A stretch of 64,000 bases of DNA from Saprospiraceae bacterium (GTDB lineage: Bacteria > Bacteroidota > Bacteroidia > Chitinophagales > Saprospiraceae): the NCBI GenBank assembly GCA_016710625.1, contig JADJVK010000022.1, forward strand, positions 1 through 64,000, given 5' to 3'. The notes under the pieces are model-generated. The model was not told the origin of the DNA and did not search any database. It worked only from the letters and a program-made list of their open reading frames with translations. Made by a program: the position numbers and the translations under genes. Shown here one piece after another: positions 1-8,076 of the stretch; within the stretch, counting starts at the first letter, position 1, and each line of letters begins with the position of its first letter.

Positions 1-412
1 TTCGTATTGCTTGACGTGTTTTTTGGTCTGCTACGGAATAATTTAGTTTTGCTTCAACATCTGTTCCTCAAGTTCATTAAATTTCTCATTTATGTCTCTT
101 GAATTCAGTCGTGTATATGTCTGTTCTCACAAACCTTGTATATAAGGCATTGAAATTGGCGACAAAGCAAAAAGCGGCAAAGAAGAAATATATCCAACTT
201 AAACCAGTTGTTGAATTTCCTTTTAAGCGATTTAGTCTAATTTGCCAAAGTAAAAATAGCAGAATTAAAGACAGCACTAAAGCTATGATGATTGAACTTC
301 CTCCAAAAATTTGGTCTAATCCTAACCAAGTTTGGTAAAAGCTGACACTAATAAGTAGCACAGCAAGGAATGCCAAAAATAGGTCCGTTACTGTAAATAA
401 TTGTTTCTTCAT
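1..412 (-). CDS. Membrane protein with helical tail, frameshifted, runs off the window
   Basis: Family not recognised. The intact frame (412 down to 86) gives 108 residues with three likely membrane helices (about residues 8-26, 38-57 and 72-90) and then a charged tail, after which it stops. Coding sense continues in other frames beyond the stop: one frame reads RDINEKFNELEEQ and the next reads DVEAKLNYSVADQKTRQAIR to the left edge. These fit one hydrophilic, probably helical cytoplasmic tail joined by two single-base frame changes. Function is unknown. The gene is preceded by a 35-codon ORF on the same strand. What is seen is the hydrophobic pattern and the frame changes; that they form one protein is inference. 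Confidence 0.5.
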
Positions 413-422
413 TTTTCTGTAT

Positions 423-530
423 TTATTTAATTGTTAATTGTTTTGCGGTTTCAAATATCTGAATTTCTGTGTCAAAATTAGCACAATGTCTCTTTTTGTT
501 AGTTGTTGGTTTCAAAATCTTGTTTTTCAT
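423..530 (-). CDS. Possible 35-residue small protein
   Basis: An ATG-started reading frame of 35 codons begins MKNKILKPTTNKKRHC and ends QLTIK. It is hydrophilic and basic at the N-terminus, with no membrane helix. It lies 10 bases upstream of the membrane-protein gene on the same strand, so it could be the first gene of that unit. No family is recognised. Short AT-rich ORFs arise by chance, so confidence is low. Confidence 0.22.
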   Translation of the reverse strand: MKNKILKPTTNKKRHCANFDTEIQIFETAKQLTIK

Positions 531-573
531 TCGTCTGTTCTTTTTTAGCACTGTCGTCTTTTAGGGTGAGGCA

Positions 574-752
574 TAACAAAATATAATCGAAAGATTACCT
601 TCTGATTTATCAAAACATTAAGCTTTTTATTATTCCTTATTATCATAATTTACTTAATAATTAACTCATCAAATTTATAAAATAATTTAATAAATCCATT
701 CACAAATCCTACTAATTATTTCTAAAATCGATACATATTAATTTATGTTAAG
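574..752. repeat. Dispersed direct repeat, copy 1
   Basis: This 179-bp segment is a diverged direct copy of 2658-2851. Similarity starts at TAACAAAATATAA and ends at TTTATGTTAAG, and the last ~50 bases (from AAATCCTACTAATTATTTC) are nearly identical. Here the hairpin seen in copy 2 has decayed. The two copies flank a block of small accessory genes. The interval 531-937 holds no gene: apart from this repeat there is a more GC-rich patch at 846-925 whose arms share ACAGCT and TCGTCA in inverted orientation. Confidence 0.75.
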
Positions 753-937
753 CAGCTTTCTATCCTCTCTTTTCTCTCCATTAATCCCATAACTATCGGC
801 TTCGTTTATTCCTAACTACCTAATGTTCTATCCGAATGCTTCAGGTCAACAGCTTCCTGAATGATCGGTATCATCGTCACGTTCTAAATTGGGAGGCTTG
901 CAGCCATGACGAAAACTTAGTTGTCAGCTGTTCGGCT

Positions 938-1429
938 TTATTTCTCCCCTTTTTTTTGTCTTTTATTTTGGTCTTTAATAGCTGTCTCTAAGTCGTGTGG
1001 ACCAACTCCAATTTTCTCAAATGTTAATGTGCTATAATGTTCGTGCAAGTATTTGTCAGAAATATCTCCTTCTAGTCTTCCTGTCTCTAACTCAATAATT
1101 TTTTGTGCATAATCCATTTCCTTAATATAAACTTTAACAGTATTCAATAATATTGTATCATTTATTGCTTTGCCTGTATTTATTGCATTTTGAAGACTTA
1201 TTAAATTGTCTGCACATTGATTGTATGCTTCAATTCCTTGTTGTGAAAGGTGTCTTAATACAACTTCATTTCCTACAATAGATTGGAACAATTTAGGAAT
1301 TTGCATTGGATTGTTCTCTATATGTTTTCTTGTAGAAAAAATGCTATCTCCAATTTTAGCCAACTCATATGTAACATTTGTTCTTTCTTTGCAGTTTCGT
1401 AAGTCCAGAGTTGCATTTAATAATTTCAC
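938..1429 (-). CDS. Hypothetical 163-residue protein
   Basis: A hydrophilic, probably all-helical protein without signal peptide or membrane helix, so likely cytoplasmic. It starts at a GTG; the in-frame codons upstream run into a stop without an ATG, and a purine-rich AAAGGAAG tract lies about 14 bases before the GTG, which is unusual in this phylum and supports the start. The C-terminus is very basic (QNKRQKKGEK). I do not recognise the family. Unlike its neighbours at 2.0-2.6 kb the frame is uninterrupted, which argues that it is a real, maintained gene. It sits between the two direct-repeat copies and next to a tiny membrane-protein gene. Confidence 0.6.
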   Translation of the reverse strand: MKLLNATLDLRNCKERTNVTYELAKIGDSIFSTRKHIENNPMQIPKLFQSIVGNEVVLRHLSQQGIEAYNQCADNLISLQNAINTGKAINDTILLNTVKVYIKEMDYAQKIIELETGRLEGDISDKYLHEHYSTLTFEKIGVGPHDLETAIKDQNKRQKKGEK

Positions 1430-1484
1430 AACGTTTTTTTTTCTTCCTTTTTAATTCTGCTTTATTTGTCAAATCAAATATTAT

Positions 1485-1517
1485 AAAAAAACTCCTACAA
1501 AAGTAGCTACAAGAGTT
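1485..1517 (-). terminator. Rho-independent terminator after the tiny membrane ORF
   Basis: Read on the minus strand, AACTC, a 6-base bulge, CTAC, a TTTT loop, GTAG and GAGTT form a 9-bp bulged stem followed by seven Ts. It directly overlaps the stop of the 36-codon ORF at 1516-1626, which supports that ORF as a transcribed unit. Confidence 0.45.
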
Positions 1518-1626
1518 AACCTAAGTTGAATAATTCAGAGTTTGCTTTTCTAAAATTATCAATGCGTTTCCAATAGGTTAGAAATGCTGTTAATAATATT
1601 AGTCCAATTGAGATAATTGTATACAT
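1516..1626 (-). CDS. Possible 36-residue single-pass membrane protein
   Basis: An ATG-started frame encodes a 36-residue peptide: a hydrophobic helix from about residue 3 to 18 (YTIISIGLILLTAFL) followed by a polar tail (YWKRIDNFRKANSELFNLG). The hydrophobic core then positive residues suggest a single inner-membrane helix with the tail in the cytoplasm. A terminator-like hairpin begins at its stop codon and a palindromic element (1647-1738) lies just upstream. No family is recognised; it resembles small membrane peptides in general form only. Confidence 0.38.
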   Translation of the reverse strand: MYTIISIGLILLTAFLTYWKRIDNFRKANSELFNLG

Positions 1627-1646
1627 TTTAATTTTCTTTTAAGGTG

Positions 1647-1738
1647 ACATAACGGCATCTTTCATATCAGCAGCTTTTTAATCGAGGTTTGCGGGTTTTG
1701 GGTTTTAAAAGCGGTTGGCATGAAAGTTGTTTAGGCAC
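1647..1738. repeat. Imperfect palindrome, attC-like
   Basis: The left arm CATAACGGCATCTTTCAT pairs imperfectly with the right arm ATGAAAGTTGTTTAGGC across a G-rich spacer that contrasts with the AT-rich surroundings. Such GC-richer imperfect palindromes between small genes resemble integron attC-like sites in Bacteroidota. No integrase is in the window. The rest of 1630-2000 holds no convincing gene; an inverted repeat TGAGGGGTT/AACCCCTCA spans 1789-1839. Confidence 0.35.
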
Positions 1739-2000
1739 AGGCTTTTTTCTTATTTTCGTTAAAATCTTTACGTTAAGATGGTTTATACTGAGGGGTTTTT
1801 TTATTTATCTTTTGTAGAAAATTAAATCTTAACCCCTCATTAAATGTCTAAATGCAACTCTGCAGGAATTGATTGCAATATTAATCATAAAGACATTGAA
1901 GATAAGATGTCATTATAGGTTCTTTTGCTATACTTGTAAATCAGAAATAGGAATCCCTATTAAAATCTTTATTAAGAGATTAAGCGCTCCAATAGTAAAT

Positions 2001-2132
2001 CTAATTATTGTCTTTTGGTGGAGGTGGAGAGGTTTCTTCATAGTTAGGGTTACTTGAAATAATATTGTGATTAATGGGTCTATTTATACTCCCAGAATCT
2101 GGCTTTGGATTAGATTTGACTTCTTTTGCCAT
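2001..2132 (-). CDS. Small proline-rich protein paired with the upstream membrane protein
   Basis: A 43-residue ORF starting MAKEVKSNPKPDSGS and ending in a proline stretch (ETSPPPPKDNN). Its ATG lies 2 bases after the stop of the broken gene at 2135-2616, so the two look translationally coupled. Past the stop, a second frame reads TIIRFTIGALNLLIKILIG and on to a stop near 1932, a good membrane helix. The true product may therefore be about 65 residues with a Pro-rich N-terminus and a C-terminal membrane anchor, split by one indel. No family name is assigned. Confidence 0.5.
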   Translation of the reverse strand: MAKEVKSNPKPDSGSINRPINHNIISSNPNYEETSPPPPKDNN

Positions 2133-2134
2133 AT

Positions 2135-2616
2135 TTATGATAATTTAGTTAAATAATTTCTTGTTAATTGGTCTGCATTTGACTGTATAGGCTCTTTTCC
2201 GAATACTTTATTATGTTTATTTATTTTCATCATTAATCTTTCGGAATCTCTGAATTCTTTGCAAATTTACATATGTTTTCTGTTGTAATCTTTCATTAAA
2301 AAGTCATCATAAGTTTTCAAGGCTTCTAAATTGGTCTATATAAAATTCAAATGCTGCTTTCAATTACTTATTTGATGAGTCGGGAGTCATAAACTTTGAT
2401 TTCACTTAATCGTTTGCACCATTAATTAAAATAAGTATTGATGCAAAAAATAGAGTTGTCAGCATATTTGTACCGCCTGCAATACTGCCAAAGATAAAAA
2501 TGCATAAATATTAACTATCAAATCGGTTTGTCTATCTAAATTATCTATATGAAGTCCTAAATATTCCATATAGAAACGTATTTAACTAAGTCATACCAAA
2601 TTCTATCTCTTATCAT
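2135..2616 (-). pseudogene. Membrane protein (SLATT-like architecture) with multiple frame changes
   Basis: No single frame is open, but successive frames read as one protein: MIRDRIWYDLVKYVSI, then EYLGLHIDNLDRQTDLIVN, then FGSIAGGTNMLTTLFFASI (membrane helix), then KAAFEFYIDQFRSLENL, then KTYDDFLMKDYNRKHM, and finally a frame ending NADQLTRNYLTKLS and a stop. Joined they give about 160 residues: an N-terminal amphipathic helix, one or two membrane helices and a long charged helical tail, an order I associate with SLATT-type membrane effectors; that match is inference. At least five frame changes in 480 bases mean either a decayed gene or very poor consensus here. The next gene starts 2 bases after its stop. 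Confidence 0.45.
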
Positions 2617-2657
2617 TTTTTTTATTTTTTGTCGAGTTGTTTTTTTTTTTTAGTGCC

Positions 2658-2851
2658 TAACAAAATATAAACGAAAGTTTTCCTTCTGATTTATCAAAAC
2701 TTTCGTTTATAAATTCAATAAAGCTGTTATTACTACTTATTTTCATAATTTACTAAATAAGTAACACAGCAAATTTATTAAATTATTTAATAAATTAATC
2801 ACAAATCCTACTAATTATTTCTAAAATCGATACATATTAATTTATGTTAAG
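2658..2851. repeat. Dispersed direct repeat, copy 2, with perfect hairpin
   Basis: Direct copy of 574-752. It contains a perfect 15-bp inverted repeat, TATAAACGAAAGTTT at 2666-2680 and its complement at 2697-2711, around a 16-base loop, and a second palindrome, AATTTATTAAA/TTTAATAAATT. The element is bounded by CCTAAC on the left and GTTAAG on the right, which are nearly complementary ends. It ends about 40 bases upstream of the start of the 2135-2616 gene. Confidence 0.75.
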
Positions 2852-2904
2852 TCGCTTTTAAGATTAAAATTTAAATAAACTTTCAAGAAATATTAGGACT
2901 TTAC

Positions 2905-2938
2905 ACCATCTTGAATTCGTTTTCAAGGTGGTTTTTTT
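2905..2938 (+). terminator. Plus-strand terminator hairpin without an obvious gene
   Basis: ACCATCTTGAA and TTCAAGGTGGT form an 11-bp stem with one G-U pair and a 6-base loop, followed by seven Ts on the plus strand. All nearby genes are on the minus strand, so the transcript it ends is unknown. Confidence 0.55.
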
Positions 2939-3009
2939 GTTTTAGGACAATTATGTTTAAATGGCAGTATATCACAAACTGTGTAATAACATCAAAAAGT
3001 ATCATTCAT

Positions 3010-3039
3010 AAAAAAAGGGCTAATGCAATGCAAAAACCC
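3010..3039 (-). terminator. Probable terminator of the dcw cluster after ftsZ
   Basis: On the minus strand, GGGTTTTTGCATTGCATTAGCCC is followed by seven Ts. The stem is weak (GGG/CCC with an inner TGCA/TGCA), but it lies 28 bases after the ftsZ stop, where the cluster should end. Confidence 0.35.
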
Positions 3040-3066
3040 AATATAAACATTTATTATAGTAATTTT

Positions 3067-4533
3067 TTAATCCAATTTTTTGTGTAAATATCTGTTTTGA
3101 GATACTAATTCATTATCCTCATTCAAAGAAAAGGATGTATCACTCATATCATTTCCATTAGAGGAAATATTATTCTCCAAAATAACGCCTCTTCTCAAAT
3201 AAGCTGGTTCATTTTCCAACTCATTAACGATGTTTGGATTTGTTAGCTTAATTAAATTATTTGGTTTTAATTTTTCTTTTCTATAATTCTCTCTAATTGC
3301 CATCAACCTTCTTCTTTCCAATTCATCATTCTCCGAATTGGATGGAGTTGGAATTGGATTTGAAGTTGACTTAGAAGGATTATTAACAGTATATGGTTTC
3401 GAATTTGGGTTTGTATCAAATTCTATTGTATTTGCAGTATCACCTTCATTAAAAGCAACATCATACACTGTACCCAACTTTTTTCCAGTATAATCATCGT
3501 CCAAATTTACTTTAATCACTCTATCTTTTTGATTAGAAATTTGGTTGAAATTTGGATTCTCAATATTTCCTTGTTCAAAACCTGTCGCAATAACCGTAAC
3601 ACTCAATTTTTCACCCAAGGCATCATCGAAATTAGCACCCCAAATCAAATTCGAGCCATTACCAGCCTCTTCTTGAACGAAAGTTGTAATTTCAGTAATT
3701 TCATCCATTGTTACTTCTTTCGAACCATAAGTGATATTTACTAAAATTTGTTTTGCACCACAGATATTATTGTCCTCTAACAATGGCGAAGTTAAAGCGG
3801 TGTCAACAGCGATTCTAGCTCTATTATCTCCTTCAGCAGTAGCAATACCCATGATTGCAACGCCACTATCTCTCATTACTGTATTTACATCTTCAAAATC
3901 TACATTCACTAAACCAGCTTTAGTAATAATCTCAGCAATACTTTTTGCAGCAGTTGCCAAAATATTATCAGCTTGAGAGAATGCATTTGAGAATGACATA
4001 TTACCATAAATCTCTCTCAATTTATCATTGGAGATCACAATTATCGTATCTACATTTTGACGAAGTTCTTGTAAACCGTCAAAACCCTGAGTCGTTCTTT
4101 TTTTACCCTCAAAAGAAAATGGTAAAGTCACGATACCAACGGTAAGTATGTCCATTTCTTTGGCTGCCTTTGCGATGATTGGAGCGGCACCAGTACCAGT
4201 TCCACCACCCATTCCAGCAGTTACAAATAGCATTTTACAACCATTTCCTAAATATGACTTGATATCTTCGATAGATTCTAAACAAGCTTTTTTCCCAACT
4301 TCTGGTCTCGAACCAGCACCCATTCCTTCTGTAAGATTTGGACCCAATTGAATTTTGGAAGGTACAGGACTCAAGTCCATAGCTTGGTTATCCGTATTGC
4401 AAATGGCAAAGTCAACACCAACAATACCTTGTTTGTACATATGATTAACGGCATTACTGCCGCCACCACCTACTCCAATCACTTTTATCATAGAGCTTCT
4501 ATATTTCTGCAAATCAAATTTTATTGTATTCAT
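3067..4533 (-). CDS. ftsZ: Cell division protein FtsZ
   Basis: Tubulin-like GTPase that polymerises into the Z-ring at mid-cell and recruits the divisome. The GTPase core covers about residues 15-325: the GVGGGGSNAV loop near residue 20, the tubulin signature GGGTGTG at 109-115, and a T7-loop region. A variable linker follows (about 340-465), and the C-terminal peptide ends NRYLHKKLD, the tail expected to bind FtsA. At 488 residues it has the long linker typical of the phylum. It is the last gene of the dcw cluster, separated from ftsQ-ftsA by 164 bases of very AT-rich sequence that could hold its own promoter, though I see no clean TAnnTTTG element. Intact. Confidence 0.97.
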   Translation of the reverse strand: MNTIKFDLQKYRSSMIKVIGVGGGGSNAVNHMYKQGIVGVDFAICNTDNQAMDLSPVPSKIQLGPNLTEGMGAGSRPEVGKKACLESIEDIKSYLGNGCKMLFVTAGMGGGTGTGAAPIIAKAAKEMDILTVGIVTLPFSFEGKKRTTQGFDGLQELRQNVDTIIVISNDKLREIYGNMSFSNAFSQADNILATAAKSIAEIITKAGLVNVDFEDVNTVMRDSGVAIMGIATAEGDNRARIAVDTALTSPLLEDNNICGAKQILVNITYGSKEVTMDEITEITTFVQEEAGNGSNLIWGANFDDALGEKLSVTVIATGFEQGNIENPNFNQISNQKDRVIKVNLDDDYTGKKLGTVYDVAFNEGDTANTIEFDTNPNSKPYTVNNPSKSTSNPIPTPSNSENDELERRRLMAIRENYRKEKLKPNNLIKLTNPNIVNELENEPAYLRRGVILENNISSNGNDMSDTSFSLNEDNELVSQNRYLHKKLD

Positions 4534-4697
4534 AGCTTATCTGTAAAAAATTAGGACAACCTAATAATGATTATGTGATTGATTAATACAAGTTAAACAA
4601 ATTATAATATTTTATAATATAACAATTATTTTGCCAAAAAAAATATTGATCCTAGTAAATAAACTTTTATATATAATATATTTTAATATTTTAGAAA

Positions 4698-6698
4698 TTA
4701 AAACTCAGAATCTGGCTCAGCTTCGAACCATTCTTTTGTCTTTTTTATGATGCTAGTAAAGAAAGATTTTGGCTTTTCATCCTGAATGTGCTCTACTTCT
4801 TCTACTTCATTTTCTACAATTTCCTCTTCAGTTTTCAAATCATTCATCACCACATATTGATTATTTCTAGCTGCTTTCAATAAAAGTCCGACAGCTGTAG
4901 AAAGAATAGGTGAATTAATTTGTTCAGAATATCCGTGAGCTAATATTTCCACAGGAACGCCAATTCTAGTAATGACACCAGTATGAAATTCACAAAGTTT
5001 TTCAATATTTTGCAATAATGAACCACCGCCAGTCAAAACGATACCAGCAACTATTTTTCTTTCGTAACCTGCTTTTTTTACTTCCCAGATAACATAGTCC
5101 AAAATTTCTTCCATTCTTGCTTGAATCACTCTTGCAAGATTTTTTTCAGAAATCTCTTTTACATCTCTATTATTTAATCCAGGAATTGTAATCACTCGAT
5201 TATCATACACTTCATCTGCAAATGAGCTACCGAATTTCACTTTCAATTTCTCAGCTTGGTGTTGCATCACTGAACAACCATCTTTGATATCTTTCGTAAT
5301 TACATTTCCGCCGAATGGAATTACTGCAGTATGACGGATAATTCCTTCATGGAAAATTGCTAAATCAGTAGTACCACCTCCGATATCCACTAAAACAACT
5401 CCAGCTTCTTTTTCTTCCTCACTCAAAACAGCATGAGAAGATGCAATTGGCTCCAAAGTCATATCAGCGACTTTCAATCCAGCCTTTTCAACACATTTAT
5501 GAATATTAGAGGAAGCTGTAATCTGACCTGTTATGATATGAAAATTAGCTTCCAATCTGACGCCAGACATACCTATTGGATCTGTTATACCTTGTTCGTT
5601 ATCAACAGTGTATTCTTGTGGAATCACATGAAGAATTTTGTCGCCAGCTGGAAGTACCAACTTGTGCATATCATTGACTAATTTTTCGATATCAAGGCGA
5701 GAAATTTCAGTATTGTTATGATCTCTGGTGAGCATTCCTCTATGCACCAAACTTTTGATATGTTGACCAGCAATACCCACATGAACATGAGTAATTCTTT
5801 TGCCAATCATGTTTTCACATATCGAAACAGCTTCAGAAATAGCTTTGACGGTTTTTTCAATATTTGAAACAACGCCTCTCGTCACCCCTTGTGACTCCAC
5901 CTTTCCTATACCAACTACTTCAAGTTTATCGTACTGATCTAACCTACCAGCCACAGCACAAATCTTGGTTGTGCCAATATCTAAAGCTACTACTAAATCG
6001 GAATATTGGATGCTCATTTTTTTTAAATTTTCCATTTTATGCTCAATATTGGATAAATCACCAAGTAAAATTTTTTGGTTTCCTACAATTGGAATCATCA
6101 AAATATCTCCCTGTCGATCAATATGAATCTGAGAAACTAAAGATCTAAGAAAGTCATCTGATTCAATTAAATGATTTAACTGAAACAAATTAGATAAGGC
6201 GTAATTTTCTTTTTGTAAAAAATCGGTGGTATATGGAGGGATGTTTCCAGTTGCTACCACAACTCTTGCTGAATAAAGCTTTGATGTTGGCATCTTTATG
6301 CCTTTATCGTCGAGGTAATAATTGTTGCCACTATTGTCAATAATTCTTAAAACAGGTTGTCGTTGCTCAACATCAATATGTAAATTATTATTAGCATCGA
6401 CAAAAACATTTGCTTTTTTCACAAAAGGATCTGTCTCAACAACCTCTTCTAAATTTAATAAGGATAAATTTTTTATTAAAACTCCTCTTATGGAATTTCC
6501 ATAACCTTTTAAAATTTGTTTTTTTACATCATCTTCACCTATAAAGTTGTTATTAATTTTATCTTTTTTCACATTAATAACTACCTCATTAATATAAGCT
6601 CCAGACTTTCTATTAACTGCCGCAATGAGTAAAATTGTTGTCAAAACAACTGTTAAAATACCCAAAGATTTTTTCCATTTCGTCGATATCTGCATCAT
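4698..6698 (-). CDS. ftsA: FtsQ-FtsA fusion (cell division)
   Basis: One open frame encodes two divisome proteins that are normally separate. Residues 1-229 match FtsQ: a membrane helix at about 10-27, a POTRA-like segment (VDVEQRQPVLRII region) and most of the beta domain. The frame then runs through KMENLKK directly into MSIQYSDLVVALDIGTTK, the normal N-terminus of FtsA. FtsA follows complete: actin-fold phosphate-binding motifs LDIGTTK and VLVDIGGGTTD, LTGGGS, and a C-terminal amphipathic helix near KKTKEWFEAE. The last 30-40 residues expected for FtsQ, its stop and the gap are missing, so a deletion at the A-rich junction near 6015-6025 is likely. A fused product would put FtsA on the periplasmic side, so either the junction is an assembly error or FtsA starts at its own ATG (near 6015). 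Overlaps murC by 4 bases. Confidence 0.9.
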   Translation of the reverse strand: MMQISTKWKKSLGILTVVLTTILLIAAVNRKSGAYINEVVINVKKDKINNNFIGEDDVKKQILKGYGNSIRGVLIKNLSLLNLEEVVETDPFVKKANVFVDANNNLHIDVEQRQPVLRIIDNSGNNYYLDDKGIKMPTSKLYSARVVVATGNIPPYTTDFLQKENYALSNLFQLNHLIESDDFLRSLVSQIHIDRQGDILMIPIVGNQKILLGDLSNIEHKMENLKKMSIQYSDLVVALDIGTTKICAVAGRLDQYDKLEVVGIGKVESQGVTRGVVSNIEKTVKAISEAVSICENMIGKRITHVHVGIAGQHIKSLVHRGMLTRDHNNTEISRLDIEKLVNDMHKLVLPAGDKILHVIPQEYTVDNEQGITDPIGMSGVRLEANFHIITGQITASSNIHKCVEKAGLKVADMTLEPIASSHAVLSEEEKEAGVVLVDIGGGTTDLAIFHEGIIRHTAVIPFGGNVITKDIKDGCSVMQHQAEKLKVKFGSSFADEVYDNRVITIPGLNNRDVKEISEKNLARVIQARMEEILDYVIWEVKKAGYERKIVAGIVLTGGGSLLQNIEKLCEFHTGVITRIGVPVEILAHGYSEQINSPILSTAVGLLLKAARNNQYVVMNDLKTEEEIVENEVEEVEHIQDEKPKSFFTSIIKKTKEWFEAEPDSEF

Positions 6699-8074
6699 AA
6701 GTTTCTAGATTTCAACATATTAGAAATTTCTATAATCTTTGTATCAATATCACCTGCTCCCATCGTCAACAAAACTCCTTCGTGAAATACATTACTCAAA
6801 ATCGGCAATAATAATTCTTTAGTGGTCAATATTTTATTGCTATTTTTTATTAAATCAAAAATCGTGCTAGAACTTACATTTTCTATAGGAATTTCTCTTG
6901 CAGGATAGATATCTAGTAAAATAATTTGATCTAAATTGTCTAAAGCAGCCGCAAAACCTGTTGCAAAATCTCGAGTTCTTGAAAATAAATGTGGTTGAAA
7001 AATTCCTGTAATTTTTTTATCAGGGTACATCATTTTTGCAGCACTAATTGCAGCATTCAATTCTGTAGGATGATGAGCATAATCATCTATATAAATTGTA
7101 TGCTCACTTTTATAATGATATTCGAATCTTCTCTTAATTCCTAAAAAGGAAGCAACTGCTTTTTTAAGCTTTTCGTCCCCAATTTTCAAAATTTTTGCTG
7201 CACAATATGCCGCTAAAGCATTTTGAATATTGTGTAATCCGGGTTGAGAAATAATCCAACCTTGTGTGTTTCCAAATAATCCTTCGATATCAAAAACAAA
7301 ATTTCCATTTTCAACATGAATATTTGTTGCTCGAACATCTCCTTCATTTATTCCAAAAGAAATAAATTGAATTTCTGGATAATCAGATTTTTGTACCAAG
7401 TCGATTTGATGATGGTGAATCAAATAACCACCCTCTTTTATTTTCTTGATGAAATCAATATATGATTTTTTTACTTCATCGTCACTACCATAAATATCAA
7501 GATGGTCGGCATCAACAGACATCAACATGGCGATATCTGGTGACAACTGCAAGAAGGATCTATCGTACTCATCCGCTTCTACTACCACCCATTCACTATT
7601 TCCTTCTATATAATTATTGTCAAAATTCTTAGCAATTCCACCTAAAAATCCAGTAGCATCTATTCCTCCTTCTCTAATAAAATAAGTAGCCATTGAGGAG
7701 GTCGTCGTTTTACCATGTGTACCAGCAATAGCAACAGTTTTCTTCGCTCTGCTAATCAAACCTAATACTGCTGCCCGCTTCATCATTGGCAATTGGCGTC
7801 TAATGATTTCATTATATCCCAAATGATCTTTTGGAATAGCAGGAGTATAAATTACTAAATCAATATTTTCAGGTATGAAATCTATTTTATCCTCATAATG
7901 AACACCAATTCCTTGATTTTCAAGTGCTATTGTCAAATCTGTTCTTGTCTTATCATAGCCAGACACTTTTATATCATGGGCATGAAAAAAACGAGCCAAG
8001 GCAGACATACCGATGCCACCAATTCCAATAAAATACACTTTTTTTAATTGCCCTAATTCTATATTTTGGCTCAT
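6695..8074 (-). CDS. murC: UDP-N-acetylmuramate--L-alanine ligase MurC
   Basis: Cytoplasmic ATP-dependent ligase adding L-alanine to UDP-MurNAc, the first peptide step of lipid II synthesis. The N-terminal Rossmann domain opens with the nucleotide-binding GIGGIGMSALA; the ATP loop is GTHGKTTTSS at about 117-126; the central domain carries DADHLDIYG, and the ligase domain YAHHPTEL. At 459 residues it is full length. It lies between murG (2-base gap) and ftsQ-ftsA (4-base overlap), so it is co-transcribed with them. It differs from MurD and MurE nearby by the UDP-MurNAc-type N-terminus and the H in GTHGKT. Confidence 0.97.
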   Translation of the reverse strand: MSQNIELGQLKKVYFIGIGGIGMSALARFFHAHDIKVSGYDKTRTDLTIALENQGIGVHYEDKIDFIPENIDLVIYTPAIPKDHLGYNEIIRRQLPMMKRAAVLGLISRAKKTVAIAGTHGKTTTSSMATYFIREGGIDATGFLGGIAKNFDNNYIEGNSEWVVVEADEYDRSFLQLSPDIAMLMSVDADHLDIYGSDDEVKKSYIDFIKKIKEGGYLIHHHQIDLVQKSDYPEIQFISFGINEGDVRATNIHVENGNFVFDIEGLFGNTQGWIISQPGLHNIQNALAAYCAAKILKIGDEKLKKAVASFLGIKRRFEYHYKSEHTIYIDDYAHHPTELNAAISAAKMMYPDKKITGIFQPHLFSRTRDFATGFAAALDNLDQIILLDIYPAREIPIENVSSSTIFDLIKNSNKILTTKELLLPILSNVFHEGVLLTMGAGDIDTKIIEISNMLKSRNL

Positions 8075-8076
8075 AT

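Noticed and set aside
1869..2057. Plus-strand ORF of 62 codons
   Set aside because: It is antisense to the better-supported Pro-rich small gene and its tail, and its composition is not protein-like.
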